Shown: positions 37,895 through 47,983, counted from the stretch's first letter. The stretch is 64,000 bases of DNA from Psychroserpens luteus (GCF_015319355.1 NZ_JADILU010000001.1:124001-188000); one strand, 5' to 3'. Translations and numbers: made by a program. Notes: generated from the letters alone by a model not told the origin.

Positions 37895-38899
37895 ATGAAT
37901 ATCTACAAACTTTTACAACTCAATAGAAAAATTAAAAGCCATAGAATTAAATTTCTAGGGCTTTTTTTACTTCATAAATTTAATAAAAGATATTTAGCTG
38001 TCAATTTAGATCCAGTAATGGCATGTAATTTACGTTGTAAAATGTGTTATTTTACAGATGAAGATTATGTTAAAACACTAAAAGGACAGTTTAAAGATGA
38101 AGACCTAGACCTTGTAGCAAAATCAATTTTTAAACGCGCTTTAAAGTTGCAGATTGGTTGTGGTACAGAGCCTACACTTTATAAAAATCTAGTGAGAATT
38201 GTAGAATTGGGTAAACAGTACAATGTACCTTATATCTCAATAACGACCAATGCGAATTTACTTTCCGAAGAAAAAATAGAAGCCTTATTAAAAGCTGGAC
38301 TTAATGAATTCACAATATCTCTACACGGTGTAACCAAAGAGAGTTATGAGAATTTTATGAAAAAAGCGAGTTATGAGAAATTTCAAAATGCGTTTAAAGC
38401 GTTTGCAAAATTAAAATCAACGTATGATTTTAAAGTTAGAATAAATTACACATTTAATAAAGACAACTTTTACGAACTCAAAGATTTTTTCAATCATTTT
38501 GATCCAAAAGGATTTGATATGTTGCAAATAAGACCAATTCAAAAAATTGGGAATACAGAGTATAATGATTTTGATATTTCAACTTTAGAGAAAGATTACC
38601 CAACGGTAATTTCATCAATAAGAGAACAGTGTAAGGCTAATCATATTTTGTTAATGGCTCCAAATACATTGTCAACACTTAAAGATGAAAATCAATCTAG
38701 TTTTGTGTTTGATTATACGTTTTGCTATATATCACCCAATAAATTTTGGAAAGAAGGGTTTAATTGGAGAGAAGAATCGTTCAATGCGTTTTCTAAAAAA
38801 ATTGGTTGGAGTCAACTTCTGTTCTCTGGTATTTTTAAGTCAAAATCACAACTTAAAACATTATCTCATAGACTTAACTACGAGATAGAGTTTAATTAA
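37895..38899 (+). CDS. Radical SAM protein
   Basis: The 334-aa product has the cluster motif C44-N-L-R-C48-K-M-C51 near the N terminus, then the partial TIM-barrel segments LQIGCGTEPTLYKNL and SITTNANLLS. C-terminal to the core is a single further cysteine region (FCYISPNKFW) without a clear second cluster motif. It makes the 5'-deoxyadenosyl radical; the substrate is unknown. The start codon follows the trhO stop at once, so the two are one transcript, and a role in tRNA or sugar chemistry cannot be told apart here. Confidence 0.8.
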   Translation: MNIYKLLQLNRKIKSHRIKFLGLFLLHKFNKRYLAVNLDPVMACNLRCKMCYFTDEDYVKTLKGQFKDEDLDLVAKSIFKRALKLQIGCGTEPTLYKNLVRIVELGKQYNVPYISITTNANLLSEEKIEALLKAGLNEFTISLHGVTKESYENFMKKASYEKFQNAFKAFAKLKSTYDFKVRINYTFNKDNFYELKDFFNHFDPKGFDMLQIRPIQKIGNTEYNDFDISTLEKDYPTVISSIREQCKANHILLMAPNTLSTLKDENQSSFVFDYTFCYISPNKFWKEGFNWREESFNAFSKKIGWSQLLFSGIFKSKSQLKTLSHRLNYEIEFN

Positions 38900-39022
38900 T
38901 AAATAGTTAGTTTTTTCTTCGGAAATTTAACACCTAGTAAGGATTGCAAATAAATAATACTTAAGAAAAGAGCTGTTTTGTATGTTGGCAAGGAAACCAA
39001 AACTGACAGACTTCAACTACAT

Positions 39023-39030
39023 TATTTTTG
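39023..39030 (+). promoter_or_regulatory. Possible -7 box of the PSP1 gene
   Basis: TATTTTTG fits TAnnTTTG and would give a leader of about 85 nt before 39121. No -33 box is seen, so support is weak. Confidence 0.3.
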
Positions 39031-39120
39031 TGAATAAATAATCTTATATTTACATTTCAAAAGAAACATTAATCGTCATTTGATAATGTAGTCACATTAT
39101 CAAATTTTATATATAATTTC

Positions 39121-40299
39121 ATGAGTTGTAAAAGTTGCTCAACTGGTAAGGATGGACAACCAAAAGGATGCAAAAATAATGGGACTTGCGGTACAGATAG
39201 CTGCAATAAACTCACTGTTTTCGATTGGTTAGCTAACATGTCTTTACCTCAAGGTCAAGAACCGTTTATAGGTGTAGAAGTTCGTTTTAAAAACGGACGA
39301 AAATTATACTACAAAAATACCGAAAATTTAACACTAAGTATTGGTGATATCGTTGCTACTGAGGCAAGTTCTGGTCATGACATCGGTATGGTAACACTTA
39401 CTGGAGAATTGGTGAGAGTTCAAATGAAGCGTAAAAAAGTAAATATTGATGACAAAGAAAATGTCATGAAAATTTACCGAAAAGCGAGTCAAAAGGATAT
39501 CGATATTTGGTCTGCTGCTAGAGATAAAGAAGAACCAATGAAAGTCAAAGCAAGACAATTTGCTATTGATTTAAAACTTCATATGAAAATCTCAGATATT
39601 GAATATCAAGGAGATGCAAGTAAAGCTACATTTTATTATACTGCAGAAGAACGTGTAGATTTTAGAGAACTTATTAAAGTTTTTGCACGTGAGTTTAGAA
39701 CACGTATAGAAATGAAACAAGTAGGATTTCGTCAAGAGGCTGCACGTCTAGGAGGTATTGGTTCTTGCGGAAGAGAGCTATGTTGCTCAACTTGGTTAAC
39801 AGATTTTAGATCTGTAAGCACATCTGCTGCGAGATACCAACAATTATCATTGAATCCATTAAAATTAGCTGGGCAATGTGGTAAATTAAAATGCTGTTTA
39901 AACTATGAGTTGGATGCCTATTTAGATGCTTTAAAAGCTTTCCCAAAATCGGACACCAAACTTTTTACAGAAAAAGGAAAAGCAGTTTGTCAAAAAACAG
40001 ATATTTTTAAAGGACATCTTTGGTATGCATACGAAGGAGAATGGATGAATTGGCATGTATTAACGACAGACCAAGCCAATGAAATTATAGAAAAAAATAA
40101 AAAAAGAGAAAAAGTAGCAAGCTTAGAAGAGTACGCTTCTTTATTGATTGAAGATACTAAAACAGAGTTCGAAAACGTTGTTGGTCAAGATAGTTTAACA
40201 CGATTTGATGGTCCAAAACGTAATAAGAAACGTAGAAATAATAAAGGAAAACAAAAACCACGTCCTAAAAACACAAATAATAGTAATGCAAAAAAGTAA
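39121..40299 (+). CDS. PSP1 domain protein, RicT/YaaT-like
   Basis: The 392-aa product has a cysteine-rich N terminus (CKSCSTG, CKNNGTCG), the PSP1 C-terminal-type domain (about 130-230; FYYTAEERVDFRELIKVFAREFRTRIEMKQVG), then the family cysteines GSCGRELCCSTW and GQCGKLKCCLNYE, and a very basic C-terminal tail. In Bacillus the relative RicT forms an iron-sulfur complex that controls RNase Y; whether this holds here is inference. Its last 14 bases overlap gldH. Confidence 0.85.
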   Translation: MSCKSCSTGKDGQPKGCKNNGTCGTDSCNKLTVFDWLANMSLPQGQEPFIGVEVRFKNGRKLYYKNTENLTLSIGDIVATEASSGHDIGMVTLTGELVRVQMKRKKVNIDDKENVMKIYRKASQKDIDIWSAARDKEEPMKVKARQFAIDLKLHMKISDIEYQGDASKATFYYTAEERVDFRELIKVFAREFRTRIEMKQVGFRQEAARLGGIGSCGRELCCSTWLTDFRSVSTSAARYQQLSLNPLKLAGQCGKLKCCLNYELDAYLDALKAFPKSDTKLFTEKGKAVCQKTDIFKGHLWYAYEGEWMNWHVLTTDQANEIIEKNKKREKVASLEEYASLLIEDTKTEFENVVGQDSLTRFDGPKRNKKRRNNKGKQKPRPKNTNNSNAKK

Positions 40300-40789
40300 G
40301 TATTGGATAGGATGTGTAATGCTTGTGTTGAGTTTTGTGTCTTGCGACTCTAATCGCGTCTTTGACGAATATAAGTCAGTTCCGAATGAATGGGATAAAG
40401 ACAATAAAATAGAGTTTAAGGTCACACCTCCAGATTCAACAAACGCTTATAATTTGTATGTTAATTTAAGAAACACAGAAGACTACAAATACAGTAATTT
40501 GTTTTTGATTGTAGAACTTAATTATCCAAACGGAAAAACATTAAAAGACACATTAGAATACAAAATGGCAAATCCAGATGGTACATTTTTAGGCACTGGA
40601 TTTACTGATGTAAAAGAAAGTAAACTTTGGTATAAAGGGTATAAAGAACCTTTTGTATTTGATGAAGCAGGAGAATATATAATTAACGTACAACAAGCCA
40701 TGAGAGAAAATGGAAGTATCAATGGTGTTGATAAATTAGAAGGCATCACAGATGTTGGTTTTAGAATAGAGCATTCGCAAACAAATTGA
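40286..40789 (+). CDS. gldH: Gliding motility lipoprotein GldH
   Basis: The 167-aa product has a signal peptide with lipobox SFVSC (C20) and the family start DSNRVFDEYKSVPN-EW. I choose ATG 40286, which gives a proper lipoprotein signal; the open frame extends 27 codons further back into the PSP1 gene. GldH belongs to the gliding/T9SS set of Flavobacteriia. The order PSP1-gldH-class A PBP is typical of the group. The next gene starts 2 bp after its stop. Confidence 0.88.
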   Translation: MQKSKYWIGCVMLVLSFVSCDSNRVFDEYKSVPNEWDKDNKIEFKVTPPDSTNAYNLYVNLRNTEDYKYSNLFLIVELNYPNGKTLKDTLEYKMANPDGTFLGTGFTDVKESKLWYKGYKEPFVFDEAGEYIINVQQAMRENGSINGVDKLEGITDVGFRIEHSQTN

Positions 40790-40791
40790 TT

Positions 40792-43149
40792 ATGGCAAAA
40801 AAAACTGTAACAAAGAAAAAGTCTACAAAGGATAACGCTCAAGACTTTTCAAAATATGTAAGACGTTTCTGGATTATTTTTACAGGAGGCGTTTTCGCGT
40901 TTTTCTTCATGTTCCTATTAGCATCTTGGGGACTCTTGGGAGAAATGCCAGACTATACTATTTTAGAAAATCCAAAAACGTTTTTGGCAACAGAGATCAT
41001 ATCTTCAGATGATAAAACTTTAGGTAAATTTTATCTAGATGATAATAGAACACCTGTAGATTACGAAGAACTTCCAAAAGAATTGGTTGAGGCTTTAGTT
41101 GCAACCGAAGATATTAGGTATTATGAGCACTCAGGTATTGATTTTAGAGGTACTATGAGAGCTATTGTAAAATTAGGAAGTGGAGGTGGAGCAAGTACCA
41201 TTTCACAACAATTAGCTAAGCAGTTGTTTACAAAACAGGTGTCTTCTAATAAGGTTCAACGTGTGTTTCAAAAAGTTAAAGAATGGGTTATAGCCATTCG
41301 TTTAGAACGTCAATACACTAAGGAGGAAATTATTGCGATGTATTTCAATATTTATGACTTCGGAAATAATGGTGATGGCATTAGAAGTGCGTCTCGTATT
41401 TACTTCGGAAAAGAGCCAATAAACCTTAACATGAAAGAATCTGCAATGTTGGTTGGGATGTTTAAAAATTCATCATTATATAATCCAATCCCATCGCGAA
41501 ATCCTGAAGGCGTAAAAAACAGACGAAATGTGGTTTTGGCGCAGATGAATAAATATGAGTACATTTCCGAAGCAACAAAAGATAGTCTTCAAAACACAGA
41601 GTTAGATTTAAATTTTTCGCCTGAGTCTCATCGCGAAGGGTCAGCAACTTATTTTAGAGCATATTTAGATAAGTTCATGAAAGATTGGATTAAAGAGAAT
41701 CCAAAACCAGATGGTGAAAAGTACAATTTGTATAACGACGGACTCAAAATCTACACAACCATAGATTCTAGAATGCAACATTATGCAGAAGATGCAGTAG
41801 GTCGTCATATGCCAAGATTACAAGCAGAGTTTGATAACCAAAACACACCAGAAAGAAATAAAACAGCACCTTTTCTAGAACTTGACACCAAGGAAATAGA
41901 AAAGTTAATGAACTCTGGTATGAGACGCTCAGAGCGTTGGAGGGTTATGAAATCTCAAGGAAAATCTGAAAAGGAAATTAAAGCTTCTTTTCAAAAGCCT
42001 ACTCAAATGAGCATTTTTGCATGGAAGGACGGTCAACCAACCGAAATTGATACGGTTATGAAACCTATAGATTCTATGCGTTACTATAAATCATTTTTAC
42101 AACCAGGTATGATGTCTATGGATCCTCAAACTGGTCATGTGAAAGCTTGGGTTGGTGGTATGAATTTTAGGCATTTTCAATATGATCATGTAAAAACAGG
42201 AAAACGTCAAGTTGGTTCTACATTTAAGCCATTTGTATATGCAACAGCAATTGATCAATTACATTTATCGCCTTGCGATACGATACCAAGACAACAAATA
42301 ACAATTGAAGCTGGAAAGTATGGAAACCCAGAGCCATGGACAGCGAAAAACTCAGATGGTCGCTATGACGGTTTTATGACCTTAAAAGCTGCTTTAGGAA
42401 GTTCTGTAAACACTGCAACCGCTCGATTGATGGATAAAGTAGGTCCAGAGCCTGTAGCAGATATGGCTCACAATTTAGGGATTACTTCAGATATACCTAT
42501 AGTTCCAGCAATTGCATTAGGTACACCAGATATTAGTGTTTACGAGATGGTAGCAGCATACTCAACATTTGCAAATAAGGGTGTGTATAATAAACCAGTA
42601 ATGGTCACGCGTATTGAAGACAAAAACGGAACTGTTTTATATCAATTTACTCCAGAAACGAAGGATGTGTTAAGTGCAGAGGTTGCTTATACTACAGTGA
42701 ATTTAATGCAAGGAGTTGTAGAGTCAGGATCTGGTTCAAGATTACGACGAACTTGGGGAGCAGATCAAGGTATTTACAAAAAGATCATGACAGGTTATCC
42801 TTATGAACTTATGAATCCCATTGCAGGAAAAACAGGGACAACACAAAATCAAAGTGACGGTTGGTTTATGGGTATGGTACCAAATTTAGTAACAGGTGTT
42901 TGGGTTGGTGCAGAGGATCGTGCAGCACATTTTAAAAGTATTACTTATGGTCAAGGAGCCTCTATGGCATTACCAATTTGGGGATTATATATGAAAGCTT
43001 GTTATGCAGACGAAGAGTTGGGTATTTCTAAAGGAGACTTTGAGAGACCAGCAAACCTATCTATAGAAGTAGATTGTAGTAAATGGGAAGGTAATGGAGA
43101 TGATGCAGCAAATCCTGATGATGATTTGGATGGTGTTATTGATTTTTAA
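40792..43149 (+). CDS. Class A penicillin-binding protein (PBP1A type)
   Basis: The 785-aa product has a short lysine-rich cytoplasmic start, one membrane helix (about 27-48), a GT51 glycosyltransferase (EDIRYYEHSGIDFRG and ASTISQQLAKQLFT) and a transpeptidase with S476-T-F-K479, SSVN as the SxN motif, and K680-T-G. It polymerises and cross-links peptidoglycan. I choose ATG 40792, not the TTG six bases earlier. An acidic tail (DDAANPDDDLDG) ends the chain. Confidence 0.93.
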   Translation: MAKKTVTKKKSTKDNAQDFSKYVRRFWIIFTGGVFAFFFMFLLASWGLLGEMPDYTILENPKTFLATEIISSDDKTLGKFYLDDNRTPVDYEELPKELVEALVATEDIRYYEHSGIDFRGTMRAIVKLGSGGGASTISQQLAKQLFTKQVSSNKVQRVFQKVKEWVIAIRLERQYTKEEIIAMYFNIYDFGNNGDGIRSASRIYFGKEPINLNMKESAMLVGMFKNSSLYNPIPSRNPEGVKNRRNVVLAQMNKYEYISEATKDSLQNTELDLNFSPESHREGSATYFRAYLDKFMKDWIKENPKPDGEKYNLYNDGLKIYTTIDSRMQHYAEDAVGRHMPRLQAEFDNQNTPERNKTAPFLELDTKEIEKLMNSGMRRSERWRVMKSQGKSEKEIKASFQKPTQMSIFAWKDGQPTEIDTVMKPIDSMRYYKSFLQPGMMSMDPQTGHVKAWVGGMNFRHFQYDHVKTGKRQVGSTFKPFVYATAIDQLHLSPCDTIPRQQITIEAGKYGNPEPWTAKNSDGRYDGFMTLKAALGSSVNTATARLMDKVGPEPVADMAHNLGITSDIPIVPAIALGTPDISVYEMVAAYSTFANKGVYNKPVMVTRIEDKNGTVLYQFTPETKDVLSAEVAYTTVNLMQGVVESGSGSRLRRTWGADQGIYKKIMTGYPYELMNPIAGKTGTTQNQSDGWFMGMVPNLVTGVWVGAEDRAAHFKSITYGQGASMALPIWGLYMKACYADEELGISKGDFERPANLSIEVDCSKWEGNGDDAANPDDDLDGVIDF

Positions 43150-43150
43150 T

Positions 43151-43186
43151 ATTCCTGCGCAGGCAGGAATCTCATAGTCGAGATTC
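43151..43186. repeat. Palindromic repeat with second nested palindrome
   Basis: ATTCCTGC-GCAG-GCAGGAAT (43151-43170) is a perfect member of the family seen near the GIY-YIG gene. Its right end starts another palindrome GAATCTC-N6-GAGATTC (43167-43186). It directly follows the PBP stop. Confidence 0.75.
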
Positions 43187-43200
43187 TAAAACAATATGAA

Positions 43201-43226
43201 GCCATTCAGTTTTGAATGGCTTTTTT
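43201..43226 (+). terminator. Terminator after the PBP gene
   Basis: GCCATTCA-GTTT-TGAATGGC followed by T6. A near-identical terminator (GTCATTC...GAATGGC, T-run) is reused at 47811-47838 behind the TonB-type receptor. Confidence 0.8.
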
Positions 43227-43966
43227 AATTCATTCTGTTATCATTCCGAACTTGATGCCGAATCCATTTTGGATTTAAAAATTAAAGTATAAGTAGTAAT
43301 ATCAATTTATTTTCTTCGGAAATGAGCATCACTCAAAAAATTCTCAACATATTAAACTACAATTCATCTAGAATCTCTTACCTCATTCGATCTATCAATA
43401 AGCAAAATCACGTATTAAAAATCGATTATTTACGATTTTAAATAGAAATTTGATTACATGATTTGATTTTATAAAATAGTTAGTTTTTATAAAACATCAG
43501 TAAATTAATAATTTATTATATGTAGGACATGGACTACATTTGGGTTTCAAGCATATTTTAATAATCCAAATCAAAATACGTAAAATTTGTAAGCCAATTC
43601 CTGCTTATGGGTAAGGTTTTACCATACACTCTAGATGTAGCAAGTAGTACGAGTATGAAAAACAGTTAAAAAACTTATTAACAGGTGTTTATATAAAATT
43701 TTAACACAATAACTTTTGTAATTAAGCGTTTTTTTTTTGTAGGTTTACAATGTTGAAGATAAAGTTTAAATCACTTACAAGGCGGTTTAAATGGCATCTA
43801 AAGCAATGGGTAGCTCCCAAAAAACCAGCGTTGGTTTTATTTTTTAAACGTCTTGTAGCCTTGTATATTTTAAGCCTTGTTATTGCCTTGTAATTTTTTA
43901 AATGCCTTGTTAATTTAATATTAACCAACCTATGTAAAATAGAGCATGGGTTTAAATTTAGAAATT
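43227..43966. other. Long AT-rich intergenic region with CCTTGT motifs
   Basis: About 740 bp without a gene. It holds a worn TCATTCCGAACTTG repeat (43241-43264), one octamer CTTCGGAA (43314-43321), a hairpin AAACCA-GCG-TTGGTTT with T-run near 43822-43846, and four copies of GCCTTGT at about 43858, 43874, 43885 and 43904. The copies are not evenly spaced. The promoter of the small secreted gene at 43967 must be here. Confidence 0.45.
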
Positions 43967-44248
43967 ATGAAAAAAATATTTTTTACTTTGGCTCTAATGC
44001 TTAGCGGTTCTTTTGTTTTTGCAAGTAATGCAGATACTTCAAATTTCGCAATTAATTATGAAAAAACAATTTTTCAGCAGGATTGTAACGAATATGCAGC
44101 AAATGCTGCCGATCAAGAAGTTGGGTTTTGGGAAAATTTCCTAACGGAAGGTCAAGCATATATGAATTCATATAACTATTGGCAAGGTTACTGTGAAGGG
44201 GCTTCTGCTGGAGGTGCAACGGTATTAGACCCGGTTTTTATTGATTAA
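43967..44248 (+). CDS. Small secreted protein, unknown
   Basis: The 93-aa product has a signal peptide (MKKIFFTLALMLSGSFVFA) and a mature part of about 73 residues with two cysteines (DCNEYA and GYCEGAS) that may form a disulfide. I choose ATG 43967; the frame opens at 43946. I recognise no family. It stands alone between a long gap and a strong terminator, so it is its own transcript. Confidence 0.6.
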   Translation: MKKIFFTLALMLSGSFVFASNADTSNFAINYEKTIFQQDCNEYAANAADQEVGFWENFLTEGQAYMNSYNYWQGYCEGASAGGATVLDPVFID

Positions 44249-44265
44249 AAGCTAAAATACTTATA

Positions 44266-44308
44266 AACTATCGGAATTAATTCACACAATATTCCGATAG
44301 TTGTTTTT
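44266..44308 (+). terminator. Terminator after small secreted gene
   Basis: Twelve-bp arms AACTATCGGAAT / ATTCCGATAGTT, 13-nt loop, then GTTTTTTA. A strong intrinsic terminator. Confidence 0.85.
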
Positions 44309-44373
44309 TATAATTTAAAGGCTCAATAATAAAATTATTATTGCTATTTAAAAGCCACCAAATTTACAATCAA

Positions 44374-45105
44374 ATGAATTTATCTAAAATAATTACAATA
44401 GTCATTGTATTCCTATCTATACTAAAAGTTTACTCACAGGAAAATAGGGTTGAAATTGAATATTATCAAGCAATAATAAATAAAGAAATTACCAAATCAG
44501 ATGAACCTAAAATATTGAGTGACATTGAATATGTGTTACAATTCACTAACACAGAATCATCTTTTTATAACATACCAAAAATGGACTCTGATGGATACAG
44601 AAGTAATAGTAGATATATTGTTAAATCTGGAGCCTCAGGTATTTTTTATAAAAACTTAAAAACAAAAGAAAAGTTTAATACAGTAAATTTATTAGGCAAG
44701 ACTTTTCTTGTTAAAAATAAATTATCAAAAGAAAAATGGACATTAACAAAAGAAACAAAACAAATTGACAGATACCTATGTTATAAGGCTTACTATAAAC
44801 TGACAAACCCGAAAATACCGAATAAATCTATAATTATTACTGCTTGGTATACAATTGATTTACCATTTCCATTTGGACCCTTAGGTTATGACAGTTTACC
44901 TGGAATAGTCTTAGAAGTAAATTTTTTAGATTATGCATTTGTAGCAAAAAAAATATCTTTCAATAAAGAATTTGAAATAACTAAGCCAGAAGGAGAAATT
45001 GTAACAAACGAAGAACTTATGTCTTATTTTAAAAAAAACACAGGAGTTGATGTCAATAGTAAATTAAAGAATGATGCAAAAAATGAGGGTAGAAAAGAAA
45101 ATTAA
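44374..45105 (+). CDS. GLPGLI family protein
   Basis: The 243-aa product has a signal peptide (cut near KVYSQ) and the family core with PFPFGPLGYDSLPGIVLEV, where the usual GLPGLI reads SLPGIVL. GLPGLI proteins are exported, of unknown action, and nearly always lie beside a TonB-type receptor, as here. I choose ATG 44374; the frame opens with TTG at 44341. It overlaps the receptor gene by 23 bp. Confidence 0.82.
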   Translation: MNLSKIITIVIVFLSILKVYSQENRVEIEYYQAIINKEITKSDEPKILSDIEYVLQFTNTESSFYNIPKMDSDGYRSNSRYIVKSGASGIFYKNLKTKEKFNTVNLLGKTFLVKNKLSKEKWTLTKETKQIDRYLCYKAYYKLTNPKIPNKSIIITAWYTIDLPFPFGPLGYDSLPGIVLEVNFLDYAFVAKKISFNKEFEITKPEGEIVTNEELMSYFKKNTGVDVNSKLKNDAKNEGRKEN

Positions 45106-47785
45106 AACTTTCACTTTCATCAAATACTTAATACTAATATTTTTTGTTAATACGTCTATTTCTCAAAATGTAATTTTGGAAGGAAAAATTACAGATTCAC
45201 TTCAAAAACCATTAGCATATTCAAATATTTTAGCAATCCCAGAAAGTAGTGACCAAGATATTCGTTTTGCTGTAACTGAATCGGGAGGCACTTATAAATT
45301 AGGCTTACAAAAAAACCAAACCTACAACATTACAGTAAGTTATTTAGGCTACAAATCTCAAACTATTGATATCACAACCAAAGAAGAAGATATTACCCAA
45401 AATTTTATATTACTAGAAAATCCAGACCAGCTTGATGAGGTCATTTTAAACTATACGCCTCCAATTTCAGTTAAAAAAGACACTATTACATACAATGTAG
45501 ATAGCTTTAAAACAGGAGAAGAACGTAAACTAAGAGAATTACTCAAAAAACTACCAGGAGTAGAAGTGGATAGAGCTGGTAATGTAATGGTTCAAGGTAA
45601 AAGAGTGACTAAGGTCTTGGTAGAAAATAAAACGTTTTTTACAGGAGATAGTAAATTAGCAGTTAATAATATCCCAGCAGATGCTGTTGATAAAGTAGAG
45701 ATTTTAGATAATTACAATGAGGTGGCTATGCTCAAAAATCTACAGGACTCTGAGGATATGGCAATGAATATTAAATTAAAAGAAGATAAAAAAGAATTTG
45801 CTTTTGGAAATGTAGAAGTGGGAGCAGGTATAAAAGAGAGATATCTTATTCATCCTAATTTATTTTATTATAGCCCAAAAACTACGGTTAATTTTATAGG
45901 AGACCATAATAACCAAGGGATTAAAAGTTTTACATTTAAAGATTATTTGGAGTTTGAAGGTGGTTTTAGCAAACTTATGGAAGATGGAGGAAGTTATTTC
46001 TCATTATACAATAGTGATTTTGCACAATACCTCAACAACCAAGATTATACATCAAACACCAATCAATTTGGAGCTTTAAATATCAGGCAGTCCATCAATG
46101 CAAAAACAGATATTAGTGGTTATATCATAACCTCAAATTCAAAAACAGATACCCAAAGTAATACGTTAAACGAGTATCTTAACTTTAGCGAGCCTTTTAC
46201 AGAAGATAGAACAACAACAAATAGCATTAACAACTTCTTTACTATTGGTAAAATTACAGTTGATTATGACCCAAGTTTTGATGAAGATTTTGCCTATAAC
46301 AGTTTTGTAAAACTCACCAATAATGATGCTAATGGTTTAATAACGACCATTAACCCTTCACAAAACAATAGCATTAAAACAATTACAGATATTAAAGGTG
46401 TAAACCTCAAACAGAATGTTAGTTACAGTAGGAAACTCTCAAAAGATCATACAGCAACATTAGAAGCCACCTATAATTTTCAAAATGATAAACCAATAAC
46501 AGAATGGCTTACCAATCAACAAATTTTACAAGGTTTAATCCCGTTAGAAGACGATACGGTTTACAATATTTTACAAACCAAACGCTCCAATTCACATAAT
46601 GCTAATGCGATTGTAAAAGATTATTGGGTGCTTAATAACTTTAATCATTTATATACCACTTTTGGAGTCAATGCTGCATTTACCAATTTTGAAAACCAAG
46701 ATGTACAACAATTAAGTGATGGTAGTATCAATAATTTTAATACTGCTGGTTTTGGTAATGATTTTGAGTACAATTTTATAGATACCTTTATTGGTTTAGA
46801 GTATAAGTTTCAAATTGGGATTGCAACTTTTAAACCTATGCTATATTATCATTTCTATAACTGGAATACCAAACAGTTTGATGAACGTTTTACTAATAGA
46901 AAAGCATTGTTATTACCTCAATTTACTACCAAAGTAGAATTCAATAACAGTGAAAAATTAAATTTTAGATACAAATTAAACGCAAGGTTCCCAAGTATTA
47001 ATCGTTTGGCAAACAACTTTGTGCTCTCCAGTTTTAACAGTGTTTTTAGAGGAGATACGACTTTAGACAATCAACTATATCATACAGCTAGTTTGAGTTA
47101 TTACAAGTTTAGCCTGTTTAAAAATTTAAACTTTAATGTTAATACGAGTTTTAATAAACGTATAAAAACTATAAAATCGGTAACAGAGCTTCAAGGAATT
47201 GATCAATTTACAACTCAAACCTTATTTGACCAACCAGAGCACAGTTGGAATTTGAGTGCTAGGCTTTCAAAGAAAATCAAAAAAATAAAATATAATATAA
47301 GCGCACGTTATGTTTACAGTGATTTCTATCAAATTCTAAACAGCGAAACCAATCTAAATATTTCAAAAAATATGTCATCAACATTAAGTATAGAAACCTC
47401 GTTTAAAAAGCATCCAAATATAGAAATTGGATACACTAAAGATTTCAATAACTATAAATCTATTGCAGGAGAAAACAATTTCGAAAATGATCGATTTTTC
47501 GCCATATTAGAATATGATTTTTTAGAAAATTTCATCTTTAAAGCAGATTATAGTTATGATGCTTATGCCAATAAAAGTGCAAATATCAAAAACACGTTTG
47601 ATACTGCAAATGCATCTCTATTTTATCAAATTGAAGATAGTCCTTGGGGATTTGAAGTCAACGCAACCAATTTGTTTGACGTCACATTTAAACAACAGAA
47701 CAGTTTTAATAGTTTTCTCATTTCCGATAGTAAAACATTTATACTCCCAAGAATCGTCATGTTTAAAGTGGCATATAAGTTTTAG
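45083..47785 (+). CDS. TonB-dependent receptor-like outer membrane protein
   Basis: The 900-aa product has a signal peptide, an N-terminal carboxypeptidase-regulatory-like domain (about 28-115; ILEGKITDSLQKPLAYSNI), a plug-like domain (about 130-230; LRELLKKLPGVEVDRAGNV) and a C-terminal beta-barrel of about 600 residues ending VMFKVAYKF with terminal phenylalanine. It should sit in the outer membrane and import or anchor a ligand, perhaps a peptide or metal complex. I choose ATG 45083, which gives the shortest n-region. Translation is coupled to the GLPGLI gene. Confidence 0.82.
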   Translation: MRVEKKIKTFTFIKYLILIFFVNTSISQNVILEGKITDSLQKPLAYSNILAIPESSDQDIRFAVTESGGTYKLGLQKNQTYNITVSYLGYKSQTIDITTKEEDITQNFILLENPDQLDEVILNYTPPISVKKDTITYNVDSFKTGEERKLRELLKKLPGVEVDRAGNVMVQGKRVTKVLVENKTFFTGDSKLAVNNIPADAVDKVEILDNYNEVAMLKNLQDSEDMAMNIKLKEDKKEFAFGNVEVGAGIKERYLIHPNLFYYSPKTTVNFIGDHNNQGIKSFTFKDYLEFEGGFSKLMEDGGSYFSLYNSDFAQYLNNQDYTSNTNQFGALNIRQSINAKTDISGYIITSNSKTDTQSNTLNEYLNFSEPFTEDRTTTNSINNFFTIGKITVDYDPSFDEDFAYNSFVKLTNNDANGLITTINPSQNNSIKTITDIKGVNLKQNVSYSRKLSKDHTATLEATYNFQNDKPITEWLTNQQILQGLIPLEDDTVYNILQTKRSNSHNANAIVKDYWVLNNFNHLYTTFGVNAAFTNFENQDVQQLSDGSINNFNTAGFGNDFEYNFIDTFIGLEYKFQIGIATFKPMLYYHFYNWNTKQFDERFTNRKALLLPQFTTKVEFNNSEKLNFRYKLNARFPSINRLANNFVLSSFNSVFRGDTTLDNQLYHTASLSYYKFSLFKNLNFNVNTSFNKRIKTIKSVTELQGIDQFTTQTLFDQPEHSWNLSARLSKKIKKIKYNISARYVYSDFYQILNSETNLNISKNMSSTLSIETSFKKHPNIEIGYTKDFNNYKSIAGENNFENDRFFAILEYDFLENFIFKADYSYDAYANKSANIKNTFDTANASLFYQIEDSPWGFEVNATNLFDVTFKQQNSFNSFLISDSKTFILPRIVMFKVAYKF

Positions 47786-47810
47786 TTTTACTCTTCCGAA
47801 AAAATATAGA

Positions 47811-47838
47811 GTCATTCAGTTTTAGAATGGCTTTTTTT
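47811..47838 (+). terminator. Terminator after TonB-type receptor
   Basis: GTCATTC / GAATGGC stem with one G-T pair, 7-nt loop, T7. Near copy of the terminator at 43201. Confidence 0.75.
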
Positions 47839-47847
47839 ATTTAAAGT

Positions 47848-47942
47848 GTCATACTGAGTATAGTTCAAGTATAGAGCGAAGAATCTCTTTATTTTGTTCA
47901 AAGACATAGTTTCTTTAGCTTTTCAGAATCCTCTCAATGACA
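47848..47942. repeat. Composite intergenic repeat with inverted ends
   Basis: Begins TGTCATACTGAG and ends CTCTCAATGACA, whose reverse complement is TGTCATTGAGAG, so the two ends are imperfect inverted repeats about 95 bp apart. Inside are GAGCGAAGAATCTC and CAGAATCC. It resembles a small MITE-like or REP-like unit between the receptor and scoA. Confidence 0.5.
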
Positions 47943-47983
47943 AATATATTTCGTAAATTTCCGTAGCAAAAAAACAAATACAA

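Noticed and set aside
43722-43928. 68-codon minus frame with a repeated RxLKxYK pattern
   Set aside because: The pattern is produced by the GCCTTGT/AT-rich repeats in the gap; no start signal or hydrophobic or domain structure.
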